64,000 nucleotides of DNA from CAZGNZ01 sp964527215 (GTDB lineage: Bacteria > Fidelibacterota > Marinisomatia > SCGC-AAA003-L08 > JACNLC01), in assembly GCA_964527215.1 (NCBI GenBank), contig CAZGNZ010000019.1, positions 1 to 64,000 on the forward strand, in the 5' to 3' direction. The notes below the pieces were generated by a model that worked only from the letters and a program-made list of their open reading frames with translations, made no database searches and was not told where the DNA came from. The position numbers were made by a program, and so were the translations under genes. Shown here piece after piece: positions 52,345-62,076 of the stretch. Every line of letters starts with the position of its first letter. Within the stretch, counting starts at the first letter, position 1.

Positions 52345-55300
52345 TCGGAATGCTTTCGGGCACCCTCTATCAATGAGTGAACAATGGGTATGATGATCAG
52401 GGTCAGCGGCATTGCAAAACCAAGTCCGAAAATGAAACTGAATCCCATCGGCTGCCAGGATTCTTCTGCATATGTCAGCGGAAGCAAACCGATAATGGTG
52501 GTAATGGTGGTCAGTAGAATCGGTCTGATTCTGACCAGTGACGCGTTAACAATCGCATCTTCGAGGCTGTATCCTCTGGCATTGAGCTTATTGATGTAGT
52601 CGATCAAAATAATGGAGATATTTACGACGACTCCTGCCAGGCCCACGATCGCAATCAGTGCCACCAGGGCAAATTCTTCACCCCCGATGAACAGACCATA
52701 AATCGCGCCGAATATACCAAATGGAATCGTAAGCATAATGGTCAGCGGTTGGCTGAAGGACCGGAACTGGGCCACCATCAGGATATATATGAGTATAATT
52801 GCGATGATGAATGCTTTGCCCAGATCGACAAAAGATTCGTTGAATTGTTCAAAATCACCGGAGTAATTGAATTTGTATCCGGCAGGCAGTTTTTTTCGGG
52901 TCAGACGATTCTGAAGTTCCTTGGTGATTTGATAGGCCTGCGCTCCCGGTGCCGGATTGGCGGAGATTCGAATCACTCGTTCACTGTCAAAGTGATGAAT
53001 CGCGGCCATACCGCGGTCAATGACAAAATCCGCTACCTGACGCAGCTGCACCGGCTGCATCATCCGGTTCAGGATAGCAATGTTTTTCAGATCTTCAATG
53101 CTGTCCCGCCACTGTTCCTGCAGACGGACTGTCACCTCAATATCTTCATCGTCCAGACGCACCGTCGTGGCCTCCGTCCCATTGATGGCGGTTCGAACAG
53201 TACTCACGATATCGGCCGTGCTGACCATCATTCGGGCTGCCTTTACCCGGTCAATCACAAAACTGATTTCCGGATACCCTTCCTCAAAATCGTCTCGAAT
53301 GTCAATGGCTCCGCCAATGTCTGTCAGGACACCTTTCACTTCCTCCGCCAGCTGTTCCAGTATCTGAAAGTCAGGACCAATGATTTTCAAACCGATGGGA
53401 GCATCGGAAGGCGGACCGCCGCCCACGGAGGGCAGGTCGATTTCAGCTCCGGAAATGAATTTCAGATCATTCCTGATTTTATCCTGCAGCTGCTCTGATG
53501 TCAGGGTTCGTTCATTTTCATCCACCAGATCAATGATGATCTGGGCAAAATTTTCACTGGTGCCGGATGCAAAATCATACACACTGGCTCCGCCGCCGCC
53601 GATGTTGGCTACGAAATTCGTGACATACGGATCGTAATCAGATCCGGCGAGCACTGTTTCCACTTCCGCGCTTATGTGGTCGGTTACTTCAAGCGGTGTC
53701 CCAATCGGCGTTTCCACATTGACATAGATCTGTCCCACATCTTCCGGCGGGAATAGGTTGACCGGAACGATTTTCAACGCCATCAGCAGTATTGCTCCGG
53801 TGACATAGGGTATGATACTGGCCAGGAAAATCTTCCGGTGTTTCAATGCAAACCGCAGAATAGGTTCGTAGAACTCCTGTATTTTCCTGGTAAGCCGGGT
53901 TCCGAAATTCTGATGCTGAAGTTTGTGCAGCGTCATCGGGGAACGCATAAACCTGGAGCTGACAGTCGGATTCACAATGATGCCGACAAAGAAAGAGGAA
54001 ACCAGAGCCATGGATACCGTGATCGGAATGAACTTCATGAAATCACCCATGGTCCCCCCCATGAGAAGCATTGGCATGAAGGCCGCAAGCGTGGTCAGGG
54101 TGGATGTTAAAATAGGCAGAGCCACTTCCTTTGTCCCCATGGCTGCTGCGTGCTGACGGATTCCGGTATTGGGTATCAGGGTGCGATCAACAGAATCCAA
54201 TTGTTCATCTGTGACATTGTCGAGTTTCTCACCATGTTGATCCAGATTGTCCCAGTCGGTGGATACTCCCAATGCAAGAGCACCGAGAAAGCGTTTTTTC
54301 AAAATTCCGTGATGCCGGTAGATGTTTTCCACCACTACCACCGCATTATCCACAATCATACCAATCACCAGAATCAGTGAAAACAGGGTAATCGAATTCA
54401 AAGAGGTATCTGACAGCCAAAGGAGGAAAAATGCGGTAAAAATGGTCAGAGGCAGCACGATTCCTGCAATCAGGGAATTGCGCAGACCAAGAAAAATAAA
54501 CAGCGTTACCGTCACCAGAACAAGTCCGAACAATCCTGATTTTCCCAACTGGTTCAGCTGATCCCGTATCCATTTGGCCTGATCACCCGTGACGGCAATA
54601 TTGGTTCCCGCAGGAAGCCAGCTTTTCGCGCTGTCCAGATATTCCATTACATCTTCGGTAATGGAAATAGTGTTGGAACCCTGACGCTTCTTGATTGCTA
54701 AGGTGATAGCCGGCTGACGGTTCAGACGCGCATAACTTTCGGTATCTTTTTGTCCATCTATGATTTCGGCAATATCACGCAGCCGTATCACACGGTTTTC
54801 CAGACCGGCTATGGCAATATCGCCCAGGGCATATATATCCTCAACATTTCCTTTTACCTGGGTGACGTATTTTTTTCCGCCAAGATTCAGGCTGCCGCCC
54901 GGGATTTCCAGATTTTCACTGGCAATAAGCCCCAGTATTGCTGTGATTGTCAGCTGATATTTCTGCAGTTTCGCAGGATCGATGTTCACCTGGAACTCGC
55001 GTTCCACACCGCCGATAACATCACAGCTGAGCACATCAGGGATGTTTTCAATATCGGATTTCAGCGTCTCCGCAGTTTTTGTCAGCTTTATGTAATCACT
55101 GCCGTCCAAAGAGACCACCATCATGGGAATGTCACTGAAGTTGAGTTCCAGAATCATCGGATCAATGATATCATCCGGCAGCTCACTTTCAACATCGGCA
55201 ACAGCTTCCCGAACATCCTTCATTTTTTCATCAATGTCTGATCCCACTTCGAAATACACTGCAATGCTGGAACTTCCCTGATCGCTGGACGAATTGATGT

Positions 55301-55538
55301 AATCCACGTCTTTCAGGCCGCGAAGCTCGTCTTCCAGTTTATTTGTAATTAATGATTCCACCTGATTGGGGGGAGATCCGGGATAGGGCACGATTACCAG
55401 AACCAAAGGAATGGATATATCCGGATTCAGTTCTTTTGGCATCGTGATAAATGCAAGAAATCCGGCAATTATCGGCATCAGAATAAACAATAGAAATACA
55501 ACACGCCAATTGTTTATGACAAATCTGAAAAATTTCAT
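52341..55538 (-). CDS. RND efflux transporter permease
   Basis: A 1065-residue inner-membrane pump of the AcrB/HAE family driven by proton flow. It has two periplasmic halves, the N-terminal PGSPPNQVESLIT motif, TM4 with GMIVDNAVVVVENIYRH (one aspartate, as in HAE-2-like pumps) and TM10-11 near LVALIAIVGLAGVVVNISII. After TM4 there is an acidic insertion of about 40 residues (near STDWDNLDQHGEKLDNVTD) before MGTKEVALPIL. It forms a tripartite exporter with the adaptor and TolC genes upstream. AAAGGA lies 8 bases before the ATG. The substrate is unknown. Confidence 0.93.
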   Translation of the reverse strand: MKFFRFVINNWRVVFLLFILMPIIAGFLAFITMPKELNPDISIPLVLVIVPYPGSPPNQVESLITNKLEDELRGLKDVDYINSSSDQGSSSIAVYFEVGSDIDEKMKDVREAVADVESELPDDIIDPMILELNFSDIPMMVVSLDGSDYIKLTKTAETLKSDIENIPDVLSCDVIGGVEREFQVNIDPAKLQKYQLTITAILGLIASENLEIPGGSLNLGGKKYVTQVKGNVEDIYALGDIAIAGLENRVIRLRDIAEIIDGQKDTESYARLNRQPAITLAIKKRQGSNTISITEDVMEYLDSAKSWLPAGTNIAVTGDQAKWIRDQLNQLGKSGLFGLVLVTVTLFIFLGLRNSLIAGIVLPLTIFTAFFLLWLSDTSLNSITLFSLILVIGMIVDNAVVVVENIYRHHGILKKRFLGALALGVSTDWDNLDQHGEKLDNVTDEQLDSVDRTLIPNTGIRQHAAAMGTKEVALPILTSTLTTLAAFMPMLLMGGTMGDFMKFIPITVSMALVSSFFVGIIVNPTVSSRFMRSPMTLHKLQHQNFGTRLTRKIQEFYEPILRFALKHRKIFLASIIPYVTGAILLMALKIVPVNLFPPEDVGQIYVNVETPIGTPLEVTDHISAEVETVLAGSDYDPYVTNFVANIGGGGASVYDFASGTSENFAQIIIDLVDENERTLTSEQLQDKIRNDLKFISGAEIDLPSVGGGPPSDAPIGLKIIGPDFQILEQLAEEVKGVLTDIGGAIDIRDDFEEGYPEISFVIDRVKAARMMVSTADIVSTVRTAINGTEATTVRLDDEDIEVTVRLQEQWRDSIEDLKNIAILNRMMQPVQLRQVADFVIDRGMAAIHHFDSERVIRISANPAPGAQAYQITKELQNRLTRKKLPAGYKFNYSGDFEQFNESFVDLGKAFIIAIILIYILMVAQFRSFSQPLTIMLTIPFGIFGAIYGLFIGGEEFALVALIAIVGLAGVVVNISIILIDYINKLNARGYSLEDAIVNASLVRIRPILLTTITTIIGLLPLTYAEESWQPMGFSFIFGLGFAMPLTLIIIPIVHSLIEGARKHSD

Positions 55539-55580
55539 ATCTTCATCCTTTGATGGCTGAGCGGTTTGGAAATCAATAGA

Positions 55581-56684
55581 TTACTTCAGGTTCGCCAGCA
55601 GTTCATCCAGACTGTCCCAGTGCTTCAGAACTTCCACTGGATCACCCGGTTTGCAGTACGCCTGTCCTTTTACCAGCAGCTGTTCACCTGCTTCCAGTCC
55701 GCTTTCAATGAGAACCCGGTTATTCATCAGACTTTTAAGTGCCACCTGCCGCTCCACTACCTTTCCTTGATCAAGGATATAAGCTGTCCAGCGTCCGGCT
55801 TTTTTATTCAGGGCAATTCCAGGAATTACCAGTTCATTTGAGGTCTCCGGTTCAAAGAGATGAATGGTGCAGCTCCAGCCGGGTCTCAAAGTGAGTTCCG
55901 AATTATCAATTTCAATTTTGACCGGATAGCTGCCGTCGAGGCCGGGTGTCATGCCGGCAAAGACTACCCTGCCGAAAAAAACGTCATCAGGGTTCTGAGA
56001 GACGGTAATCTCGGCAATAGAATTCACTGCAATCCGGCCAATCTGGTCTTCGTTTACAGACAGATTTATTTTCAAACGTTTGATCTGGTGCAGGATATAG
56101 GCAGGATTCTGAGGACCTGCAAGCTGTCCGATTTCCAGAAATCTTCCACCAAGATATCCCTCTGCGGGTGCGGTAATCACCGTTTTCTCAAACTGCCTTC
56201 GAGCCAGATTCAGAGCTGCTTCAGCCTGTTTCAATTGTGCAGCTGCTGCATCCCGGGCAAGACCAACACCCTCCATGATTGTATCGCTGGAGAATCCCTC
56301 ATCCTGCAGCTGTTTCTGACGGTTGTAATCCGCCTCAGCATTGCGGTGAGCCACTTCGGCCACATCCCAGGCGGCTTCGGCCTGCTGCAGTCCCAGGCGG
56401 TAATCCGTTTGTTCAATGAGAGCCAGGGGCTGTTCTGCCCTGACGTGGGTACCTTCAATCTCAAAAATATCTTCAACTGTTCCCGGTGCTTCCGGATATA
56501 TTTCAATGGATGCACTCGGCTGCAGCAAACCCGAAAACTCCATCGATACACGGGTTTCAAGTTCAACAACATTTGTGGTTTCCACATTAATAAGATCCGC
56601 AGCGGCTTCCTGTTCATTCCCGGGCTGACAGGCCGTTAGCAGGATAAGCCCCATGATTAGTAATACAATCACTGGTCTGTACAT
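55581..56684 (-). CDS. RND periplasmic adaptor lipoprotein (MFP)
   Basis: A 367-residue membrane-fusion protein. Lipoprotein signal with lipobox LLTAC (Cys19) anchors it in the membrane. It has a lipoyl-like half motif (IYPEAPGTVEDIFEIEGTHV), a helical hairpin (about 95-160), a matching lipoyl half (VITAPAEGYLGGRFLEIGQL) and a beta-barrel. It bridges the RND pump and TolC. GAGGAG lies 4 bases before the ATG. The pump gene follows after 42 bases. Confidence 0.93.
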   Translation of the reverse strand: MYRPVIVLLIMGLILLTACQPGNEQEAAADLINVETTNVVELETRVSMEFSGLLQPSASIEIYPEAPGTVEDIFEIEGTHVRAEQPLALIEQTDYRLGLQQAEAAWDVAEVAHRNAEADYNRQKQLQDEGFSSDTIMEGVGLARDAAAAQLKQAEAALNLARRQFEKTVITAPAEGYLGGRFLEIGQLAGPQNPAYILHQIKRLKINLSVNEDQIGRIAVNSIAEITVSQNPDDVFFGRVVFAGMTPGLDGSYPVKIEIDNSELTLRPGWSCTIHLFEPETSNELVIPGIALNKKAGRWTAYILDQGKVVERQVALKSLMNNRVLIESGLEAGEQLLVKGQAYCKPGDPVEVLKHWDSLDELLANLK

Positions 56685-56705
56685 GGTCTCCTCGATATCA
56701 TTCGT

Positions 56706-58040
56706 TTAATAGGTTAGCGGTAGCCCGCACAAATTCATTAACTGGTTATAACTGATGAACCGGTCGATCCGGGTATTGATCAAATTGATCTGTGCATCCC
56801 TGTATGCGTTGCGGGCATCGATAAGTTCGATTTGAGTGCTTTCACCGGATTCATAACTGATTTCAACTGCCTGATAGTTTTGTTCCGAAGAAGTCAGCTG
56901 CTGTTCTGCCAGCAGCAGTGATTCGTTCAGGATCTGGTACTGCAGAAAACCGGATTCAACTCCAAGAAGTACGCCGTCTTTCACCGCAAGATTATTGTAA
57001 CGGGTTTGACGCAACTGGGCTCGCGCCTGGTTCAGCCTGGCAACATTCCCCAGCCCTGTCGGCAATTCAAATGAAGCACTCAGGATATAATTCCAGGATT
57101 CAGCTTCTGAAAAGGCTGATACCTCCGTGTCTTCCTGCCAGTGGTAGGCCACGCCGACACTGGGGAGAAATGCTCCATAGTTGGCTCGAACCCCCCATTG
57201 GGAGATATCTTCTGCCACGGATGACATTCGCATTCCGGGGTTACTCCGGAGAGCAATGGCCTTCAGGTCATCCAGACCGTGTATCAGGTTCACTTCCGGT
57301 ATCGTCAAATCCAGTTCATACGAATGGGTTAACTCCCGTCCCATGACCATATTCAGCTGAATTTCAGTAAGTCTTACTCCCTGTTCAGCCGCTAAAACTG
57401 CCTGACTGATTGTTGTCTGACTCACATCTGCCCGAAGCTTGTCACGAACATCCACAACTCCCAGCTCGTACATTCTGCCGATCATTCTCGTTGTCTCGCT
57501 TATAAGGTCGCGGGTATCCCGGGTCACTTCCAGCAGTCCGTTCATTTTGACCAGATTATAATAGGCTGTGATTGTTTTCAATCGAACGTCCAATGAATCT
57601 GAGTTGTGTGATATTCGGCTGATATCCTGGCTGAGTCCCGCCATCCTGCGGGCGCTGAAGAGAGCACCGCCGGTAAACAGCGGCATGCTGACGTCCACGG
57701 TTTTCTGTCCCTGGGTTTCCGGAAGGATGATCAAATCCACAACGGGCGGATTATTCGGATCGTCCGGATTTTCCGGATCAAACGATGGATTTGGAAATTC
57801 AGTGGCAATTTCCTTATTCCACATATTTGTATAGCCAAGAGTGACCGTCGGCAGCATATTGCTGGTAGATTCCCAGGTATTCCAGTAGGACCGGCTATAG
57901 TCTGCCCGACTGCCCTGCAGTTCAGGATTATACTTCAATGCAGTATCCACCGCAGACCTGCATGTCAGCTTTTCAGCTGCCAGGACGGGACAAAGCAATA
58001 ACACACTGATGAATATCAACAGGTTATTTTTTATGGGCAT
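56706..58040 (-). CDS. TolC family outer-membrane channel
   Basis: A 444-residue outer-membrane efflux protein. Signal peptide 1-21 (ending PVLAAEKL). It has paired OEP repeats with long helices (SAVDTALKYNPELQGSRADY near 30; LKAIALRSNPGMRMSSVAED near 255), giving half-barrel duplication typical of TolC. The C-terminus is short and ends LMNLCGLPLTY. It is the first gene of the efflux operon, with AGGA 8 bases before the ATG, and lies 21 bases before the adaptor gene. Confidence 0.92.
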   Translation of the reverse strand: MPIKNNLLIFISVLLLCPVLAAEKLTCRSAVDTALKYNPELQGSRADYSRSYWNTWESTSNMLPTVTLGYTNMWNKEIATEFPNPSFDPENPDDPNNPPVVDLIILPETQGQKTVDVSMPLFTGGALFSARRMAGLSQDISRISHNSDSLDVRLKTITAYYNLVKMNGLLEVTRDTRDLISETTRMIGRMYELGVVDVRDKLRADVSQTTISQAVLAAEQGVRLTEIQLNMVMGRELTHSYELDLTIPEVNLIHGLDDLKAIALRSNPGMRMSSVAEDISQWGVRANYGAFLPSVGVAYHWQEDTEVSAFSEAESWNYILSASFELPTGLGNVARLNQARAQLRQTRYNNLAVKDGVLLGVESGFLQYQILNESLLLAEQQLTSSEQNYQAVEISYESGESTQIELIDARNAYRDAQINLINTRIDRFISYNQLMNLCGLPLTY

Positions 58041-58300
58041 AACAATTTCCTAATTAACACACGTGCTGTACAAATCCTGATTCAGATGGTTGTCGCGATT
58101 TGTAAAAATTAAACATTTTGATAATCATATAATGTAAAATAGGAATATGCATCGATCAAAAGTATTAATTAAAGATTCCAATATCCATATATCCAGATTT
58201 AATACTAAACTTCATGACCTATTTTTGAATGAAATTCAGCTGTTTGATCAGCGTATTTAACCATCGATCACACGCCAAAATAAATTGAAGGATTTTAAAC

Positions 58301-59680
58301 ATGAAGAGAAGATCATGGGCTGAGCCTTGGAAGATTAAAATGGTGGAGCATCTCAGGATGACAACCCCTGAGGAAAGGTTGACGGCCATCAAAGAAGCCG
58401 GATACAACACGTTTCTGCTGCGGTCGGCGGATGTGTATATTGATCTCCTTACGGACAGCGGCACAAATGCGATGAGCGACGTCCAGTGGGCCGGACTGAT
58501 GACGGGTGATGAAGCCTATGCGGGAAGCCGGAATTTTTATCATCTGGAAGCAGCCATCAACGAATACTATTCTTATAAATATGTTGTCCCCACCCACCAG
58601 GGTCGCGGTGCAGAACACATGATTTCCCAGATAATGATAAAAGACGGTGATTATGTTCCTGGCAATATGTACTTTACTACCACGCGCCTTCATCAGGAGC
58701 TTGCCGGCGGCAAATTTGTGGACATCATTGTTGATGATGCACACAATACCGAAAGCATGCATCCGTTCAAGGGTGATGTGGACCTGAATAAACTTCAGAA
58801 CCTGATTGATGAAGTGGGTGCGGAGAATATCCCGTATGTCAGTATTGCAACCACTGTAAACATGGCCGGCGGTCAGCCGATATCTCTGGGCAATCTGAAA
58901 GCATTGCGGAAATTGACAAAAAAACACAATATTCCCATCGTTCACGATATGACCCGCGTGGCTGAAAATGCCTGGCTGATCAAAGAACGGGAAGAAGGCT
59001 ACCAGGATAAAACAGTCAAAGAAATTGTCTTCGAGATCTGCTCGCTTACGGATCATGCAACCATGAGCGCAAAAAAGGATGCCTGTGTCAATATTGGCGG
59101 ATTCATGGCTACGAATGATCCCAAGATTTATGAAAAAGCACAGAATATGGTTGTGGTTTTTGAGGGACTGCATACCTACGGCGGGATGGCCGGCCGTGAT
59201 ATGGAAGCTGTCGCCATTGGAATTTCAGAATCCGTTCACGACGATTATATTCGCTCGCGTGTGGGCCAGACCGTCTATCTGGGAGAAAAACTGCTGGAAT
59301 GCGGGATTCCCATTGTTCAGCCTATCGGAAGTCATGGAGTTTTTCTGGATGCAAAGAAGTTCCTGCCCCATCTTGAACAGGACGTCTTCCCGGCCCAGAC
59401 CCTGGCGGCAGAAATCTATCTTGAATCAGGGGTTCGAGGCATGGAACGCGGAATTGTATCCGCCGGGCGGAACAAAGAAACCGGTGATCATAACCGTCCC
59501 AATCTGGAGTTGGTGCGCATGACTATTCCGCGCCGGGTGTACACTCAGTCGCATATGGACGTGGCAGCTGAAGCAATATTGGACGTGTATGAACGCCGTG
59601 AAAGCATCACAGGATTGAAACTCACCTATGAACCTGAATATCTGAGATTTTTCCAGGCACGGTTTGAACCGGTGCAGTAA
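58301..59680 (+). CDS. tpl: Tyrosine phenol-lyase
   Basis: A 459-residue pyridoxal-phosphate beta-eliminating lyase. The first part, LLTDSGTNAMSDVQWAGLM and VPTHQGRGAEHMIS, is shared with tryptophanase, but GNMYFTTTRLHQE and the arginine in GMERGIVSAGRN (Arg381 of the Citrobacter enzyme) match tyrosine phenol-lyase. Tryptophanases have a TTKGH/TTQGH-type segment and VEIGS there. The cofactor lysine is in SAKKDACVNIGG. It would split tyrosine to phenol, pyruvate and ammonia. AAGGA lies 8 bases before the ATG. Monocistronic, with its own terminator. Confidence 0.88.
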   Translation: MKRRSWAEPWKIKMVEHLRMTTPEERLTAIKEAGYNTFLLRSADVYIDLLTDSGTNAMSDVQWAGLMTGDEAYAGSRNFYHLEAAINEYYSYKYVVPTHQGRGAEHMISQIMIKDGDYVPGNMYFTTTRLHQELAGGKFVDIIVDDAHNTESMHPFKGDVDLNKLQNLIDEVGAENIPYVSIATTVNMAGGQPISLGNLKALRKLTKKHNIPIVHDMTRVAENAWLIKEREEGYQDKTVKEIVFEICSLTDHATMSAKKDACVNIGGFMATNDPKIYEKAQNMVVVFEGLHTYGGMAGRDMEAVAIGISESVHDDYIRSRVGQTVYLGEKLLECGIPIVQPIGSHGVFLDAKKFLPHLEQDVFPAQTLAAEIYLESGVRGMERGIVSAGRNKETGDHNRPNLELVRMTIPRRVYTQSHMDVAAEAILDVYERRESITGLKLTYEPEYLRFFQARFEPVQ

Positions 59681-60048
59681 TTTCGCTGAAAATCACAGAT
59701 AAAATATTTACGGATCGCTTTTGCGGTCCGTTTCTTTATGCTGGAATTGTATTTATTCACATATTCAGATAGTGATAAATTGAGTTAGCCCGCATATTTC
59801 ACGAGAAATTGATTACGATGATATATCTGGTCGATTCTGTTTCAATTACGCTTGATATTTGTTCTCATTGTACTCTTCAGTACAAGATTGTTCAAATATT
59901 ATTGCAAGCCTTGCATAATCATCCAGCTTCTCCATCTCATTTCGAAGCATCATGAAATATCCGGGTTAGAGTGAATAATCCTATTCTGTTCCCAAGGACT
60001 AAACTGAATTGACAACCTGTCATAAACAAATGCACCACGGAGTATAAC
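59681..60048. other. Intergenic region
   Basis: Begins with the terminator of the lyase gene. The AT-rich remainder has no gene; it presumably carries the promoter of the acetoacetyl-CoA synthetase gene. Confidence 0.5.
59711..59739 (+). terminator. Rho-independent terminator
   Basis: ACGGATCGC-TTTT-GCGGTCCGT with one G-U pair, then TTTCTTT; 30 bases after the lyase stop. Confidence 0.75.
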
Positions 60049-61992
60049 ATGGATCCGAATATCCTCTGGCATCCCGATGAACACAGAATTCAAAATTCAC
60101 AGATGGATGCTTTCCGTCGATTTGTCAATCAGCGGTATGATGTCAACTTCCACACGTATGATGCACTGTATAAATGGTCGGTGACTGAGTTGGAAGCATT
60201 TTGGGGATCAGTCTGGGATTTTACAGAGATTATCAGTACAGTCCCATACACGTCTGTCGTCTGCAATGCTGATTCAATGCCGGGTGCAGAATGGTTTCCG
60301 GGTGCACATTTGAATTTTGCACAGAACCTGCTTCGATTCAAAGATGATTCTCCGGCTGTGATTTCCTGGACCGAATCCGGCGGCCCGTCGGTGCTGACGT
60401 TTGCTGAGCTGCATGTTCAAACCGCCCGAGTTGCAGCAGCAATGCTCAATGCAGGAATTCAGCCTGGAGACCGGGTGGCGGCATTTATGCCAAATATTCC
60501 TGAAACCGTTACAGCAATGCTGGCCGCTGCCAGTATTGGGGCGGTCTGGTCCTCCACATCCCCCGATTTTGGCATCCAGGGCGTCGTGGACCGGTTCAGA
60601 CAGATTCAGCCGAAATGGCTCTTTACCGCATCAGGATATATGTTCAAAGGCAAGTGGATTGACATCAATCCCAAGCTGGAACACATTATTGATGAGCTGC
60701 CCTCGCTGACGCGGGTGATTCAGCTGAAGGGCAAACGATCTGCTTCATTGAATTCCAATCTGATTACCGGCTGGGATGAAATACAGGGAGCACCTGACTG
60801 TGATCTGGAATTTGAATCGCTTCCTTTCAGTCATCCTCTGTATATAATGTTTTCTTCCGGAACAACCGGTCTTCCCAAAAGCATTGTGCACTCCGCAGGC
60901 GGAACACTGATCCAGCATCTGAAAGAACTGGTTCTGCACACAGACCTTAAACGAGGTGATCGGATTTTTTATTATACTACCTGCGGATGGATGATGTGGA
61001 ACTGGCTGGTAAGTTCTCTTTCGGTTGGGGCAGCCGTAGTACTGTATGACGGAAATCCGTTCTTTCCAGACAGCCGGCGGCTGCTTCGAATGATTGATGA
61101 GTCTGGAATAAATATTTTCGGAACCAGCGCAAGGTATATCGCCGCCCTCCAGGAGTCCGGAGTAAAACCAAAATCAGATTCCGATTTCCCAAGTTTGCAA
61201 ACCATCCTGTCAACCGGTTCTCCGCTGTCTCCAGCCAGTTTTGACTACGTATATCGGGAATGGAAAGAGAATGTACAGTTAAGCTCCATTGCCGGAGGAA
61301 CAGACATTATCTCCTGTTTCAATCTTGGAAATCCAGTACTTCCTGTTGTTCGGGGCGAAATACAGTGTCGCGGACTGGGAATGAAAGTGGAAAGCTATGA
61401 TGCCTTCGGAGAGCCGGCTGTGGGTGAAAAAGGTGAACTTGTCTGTACCCTTCCGTTTCCAAGCATGCCGGTGGGTTTTTGGAATGATGAAGACGGCGAG
61501 AAGTACCACAATGCATATTTCAAGACGTTCAAGAATATCTGGCATCACGGGGATTTTATTATAATCAGCCGCCATGGCGGTGTAACAATGTGCGGACGCT
61601 CAGATGCCACTCTGAATCCTGGCGGAGTGCGAATGGGGACCGCGGAATTTTATGCAGTTCTGGAAAAACTGGAAGGCATTGCGGATTCTGTGGTTGTTGG
61701 GCAGAACGAGCAGGGCGACGAGAAAATTATCCTGTTTGTGAAGCTGGATCAGAACCTGATGCTGGATGAGATGCTGGAAATCCGCATTAGGCAGACACTC
61801 CGAAAGGAATGCAGTCCAAGACATGTCCCATGGAAAATTTTTCAGGTGCGTGAAATCCCATATACCATAAACGGAAAAAAAATAGAAATCGCTGTCAAAC
61901 AGACCATCAACAATGAACCGGTGCTGAATCTGGATGCACTGATCAATCCTGATGCGCTCAAGGAGTATGCATATCTGATGCGCGGAAAATAA
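60049..61992 (+). CDS. aacS: Acetoacetyl-CoA synthetase
   Basis: A 647-residue AMP-forming acyl-CoA synthetase. The N-terminal cap (NILWHPDEHRI, WFPGAHLNFAQNLL) is typical of acetoacetate-CoA ligases. Core motifs: adenylation loop MFSSGTTGLPKSIVHS, GWMMWNWLVSSL, STGSPLSPASFDYVY, and the C-terminal lysine loop IPYTINGKKIEIAVKQ. It activates acetoacetate with ATP and CoA, for use of ketone bodies or storage-polymer products. Length matches the family (about 650). GGAG lies 7 bases before the ATG. No thiolase or ketone-body gene is next to it. Confidence 0.92.
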   Translation: MDPNILWHPDEHRIQNSQMDAFRRFVNQRYDVNFHTYDALYKWSVTELEAFWGSVWDFTEIISTVPYTSVVCNADSMPGAEWFPGAHLNFAQNLLRFKDDSPAVISWTESGGPSVLTFAELHVQTARVAAAMLNAGIQPGDRVAAFMPNIPETVTAMLAAASIGAVWSSTSPDFGIQGVVDRFRQIQPKWLFTASGYMFKGKWIDINPKLEHIIDELPSLTRVIQLKGKRSASLNSNLITGWDEIQGAPDCDLEFESLPFSHPLYIMFSSGTTGLPKSIVHSAGGTLIQHLKELVLHTDLKRGDRIFYYTTCGWMMWNWLVSSLSVGAAVVLYDGNPFFPDSRRLLRMIDESGINIFGTSARYIAALQESGVKPKSDSDFPSLQTILSTGSPLSPASFDYVYREWKENVQLSSIAGGTDIISCFNLGNPVLPVVRGEIQCRGLGMKVESYDAFGEPAVGEKGELVCTLPFPSMPVGFWNDEDGEKYHNAYFKTFKNIWHHGDFIIISRHGGVTMCGRSDATLNPGGVRMGTAEFYAVLEKLEGIADSVVVGQNEQGDEKIILFVKLDQNLMLDEMLEIRIRQTLRKECSPRHVPWKIFQVREIPYTINGKKIEIAVKQTINNEPVLNLDALINPDALKEYAYLMRGK

Positions 61993-62026
61993 ACACCCCG
62001 CAGCTTACTGCGGGGTGTCTGATTAA
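61993..62026. terminator. Bidirectional terminator hairpin
   Basis: ACACCCCGCAG-CTTA-CTGCGGGGTGT, a perfect 11-bp stem between two convergent genes. On the minus strand TTTATTTT follows directly, so it is a good terminator there; on the plus strand the tail is weaker. Confidence 0.8.
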
Positions 62027-62076
62027 ATGTGTCTGCAGATTTTCACCGATTCATCTGATGTTTATGGACCATCAGA

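Noticed and set aside
58301..59680. Tryptophanase
   Set aside because: The TTTRLHQE segment and the Arg in MERG match tyrosine phenol-lyase and not tryptophanase.
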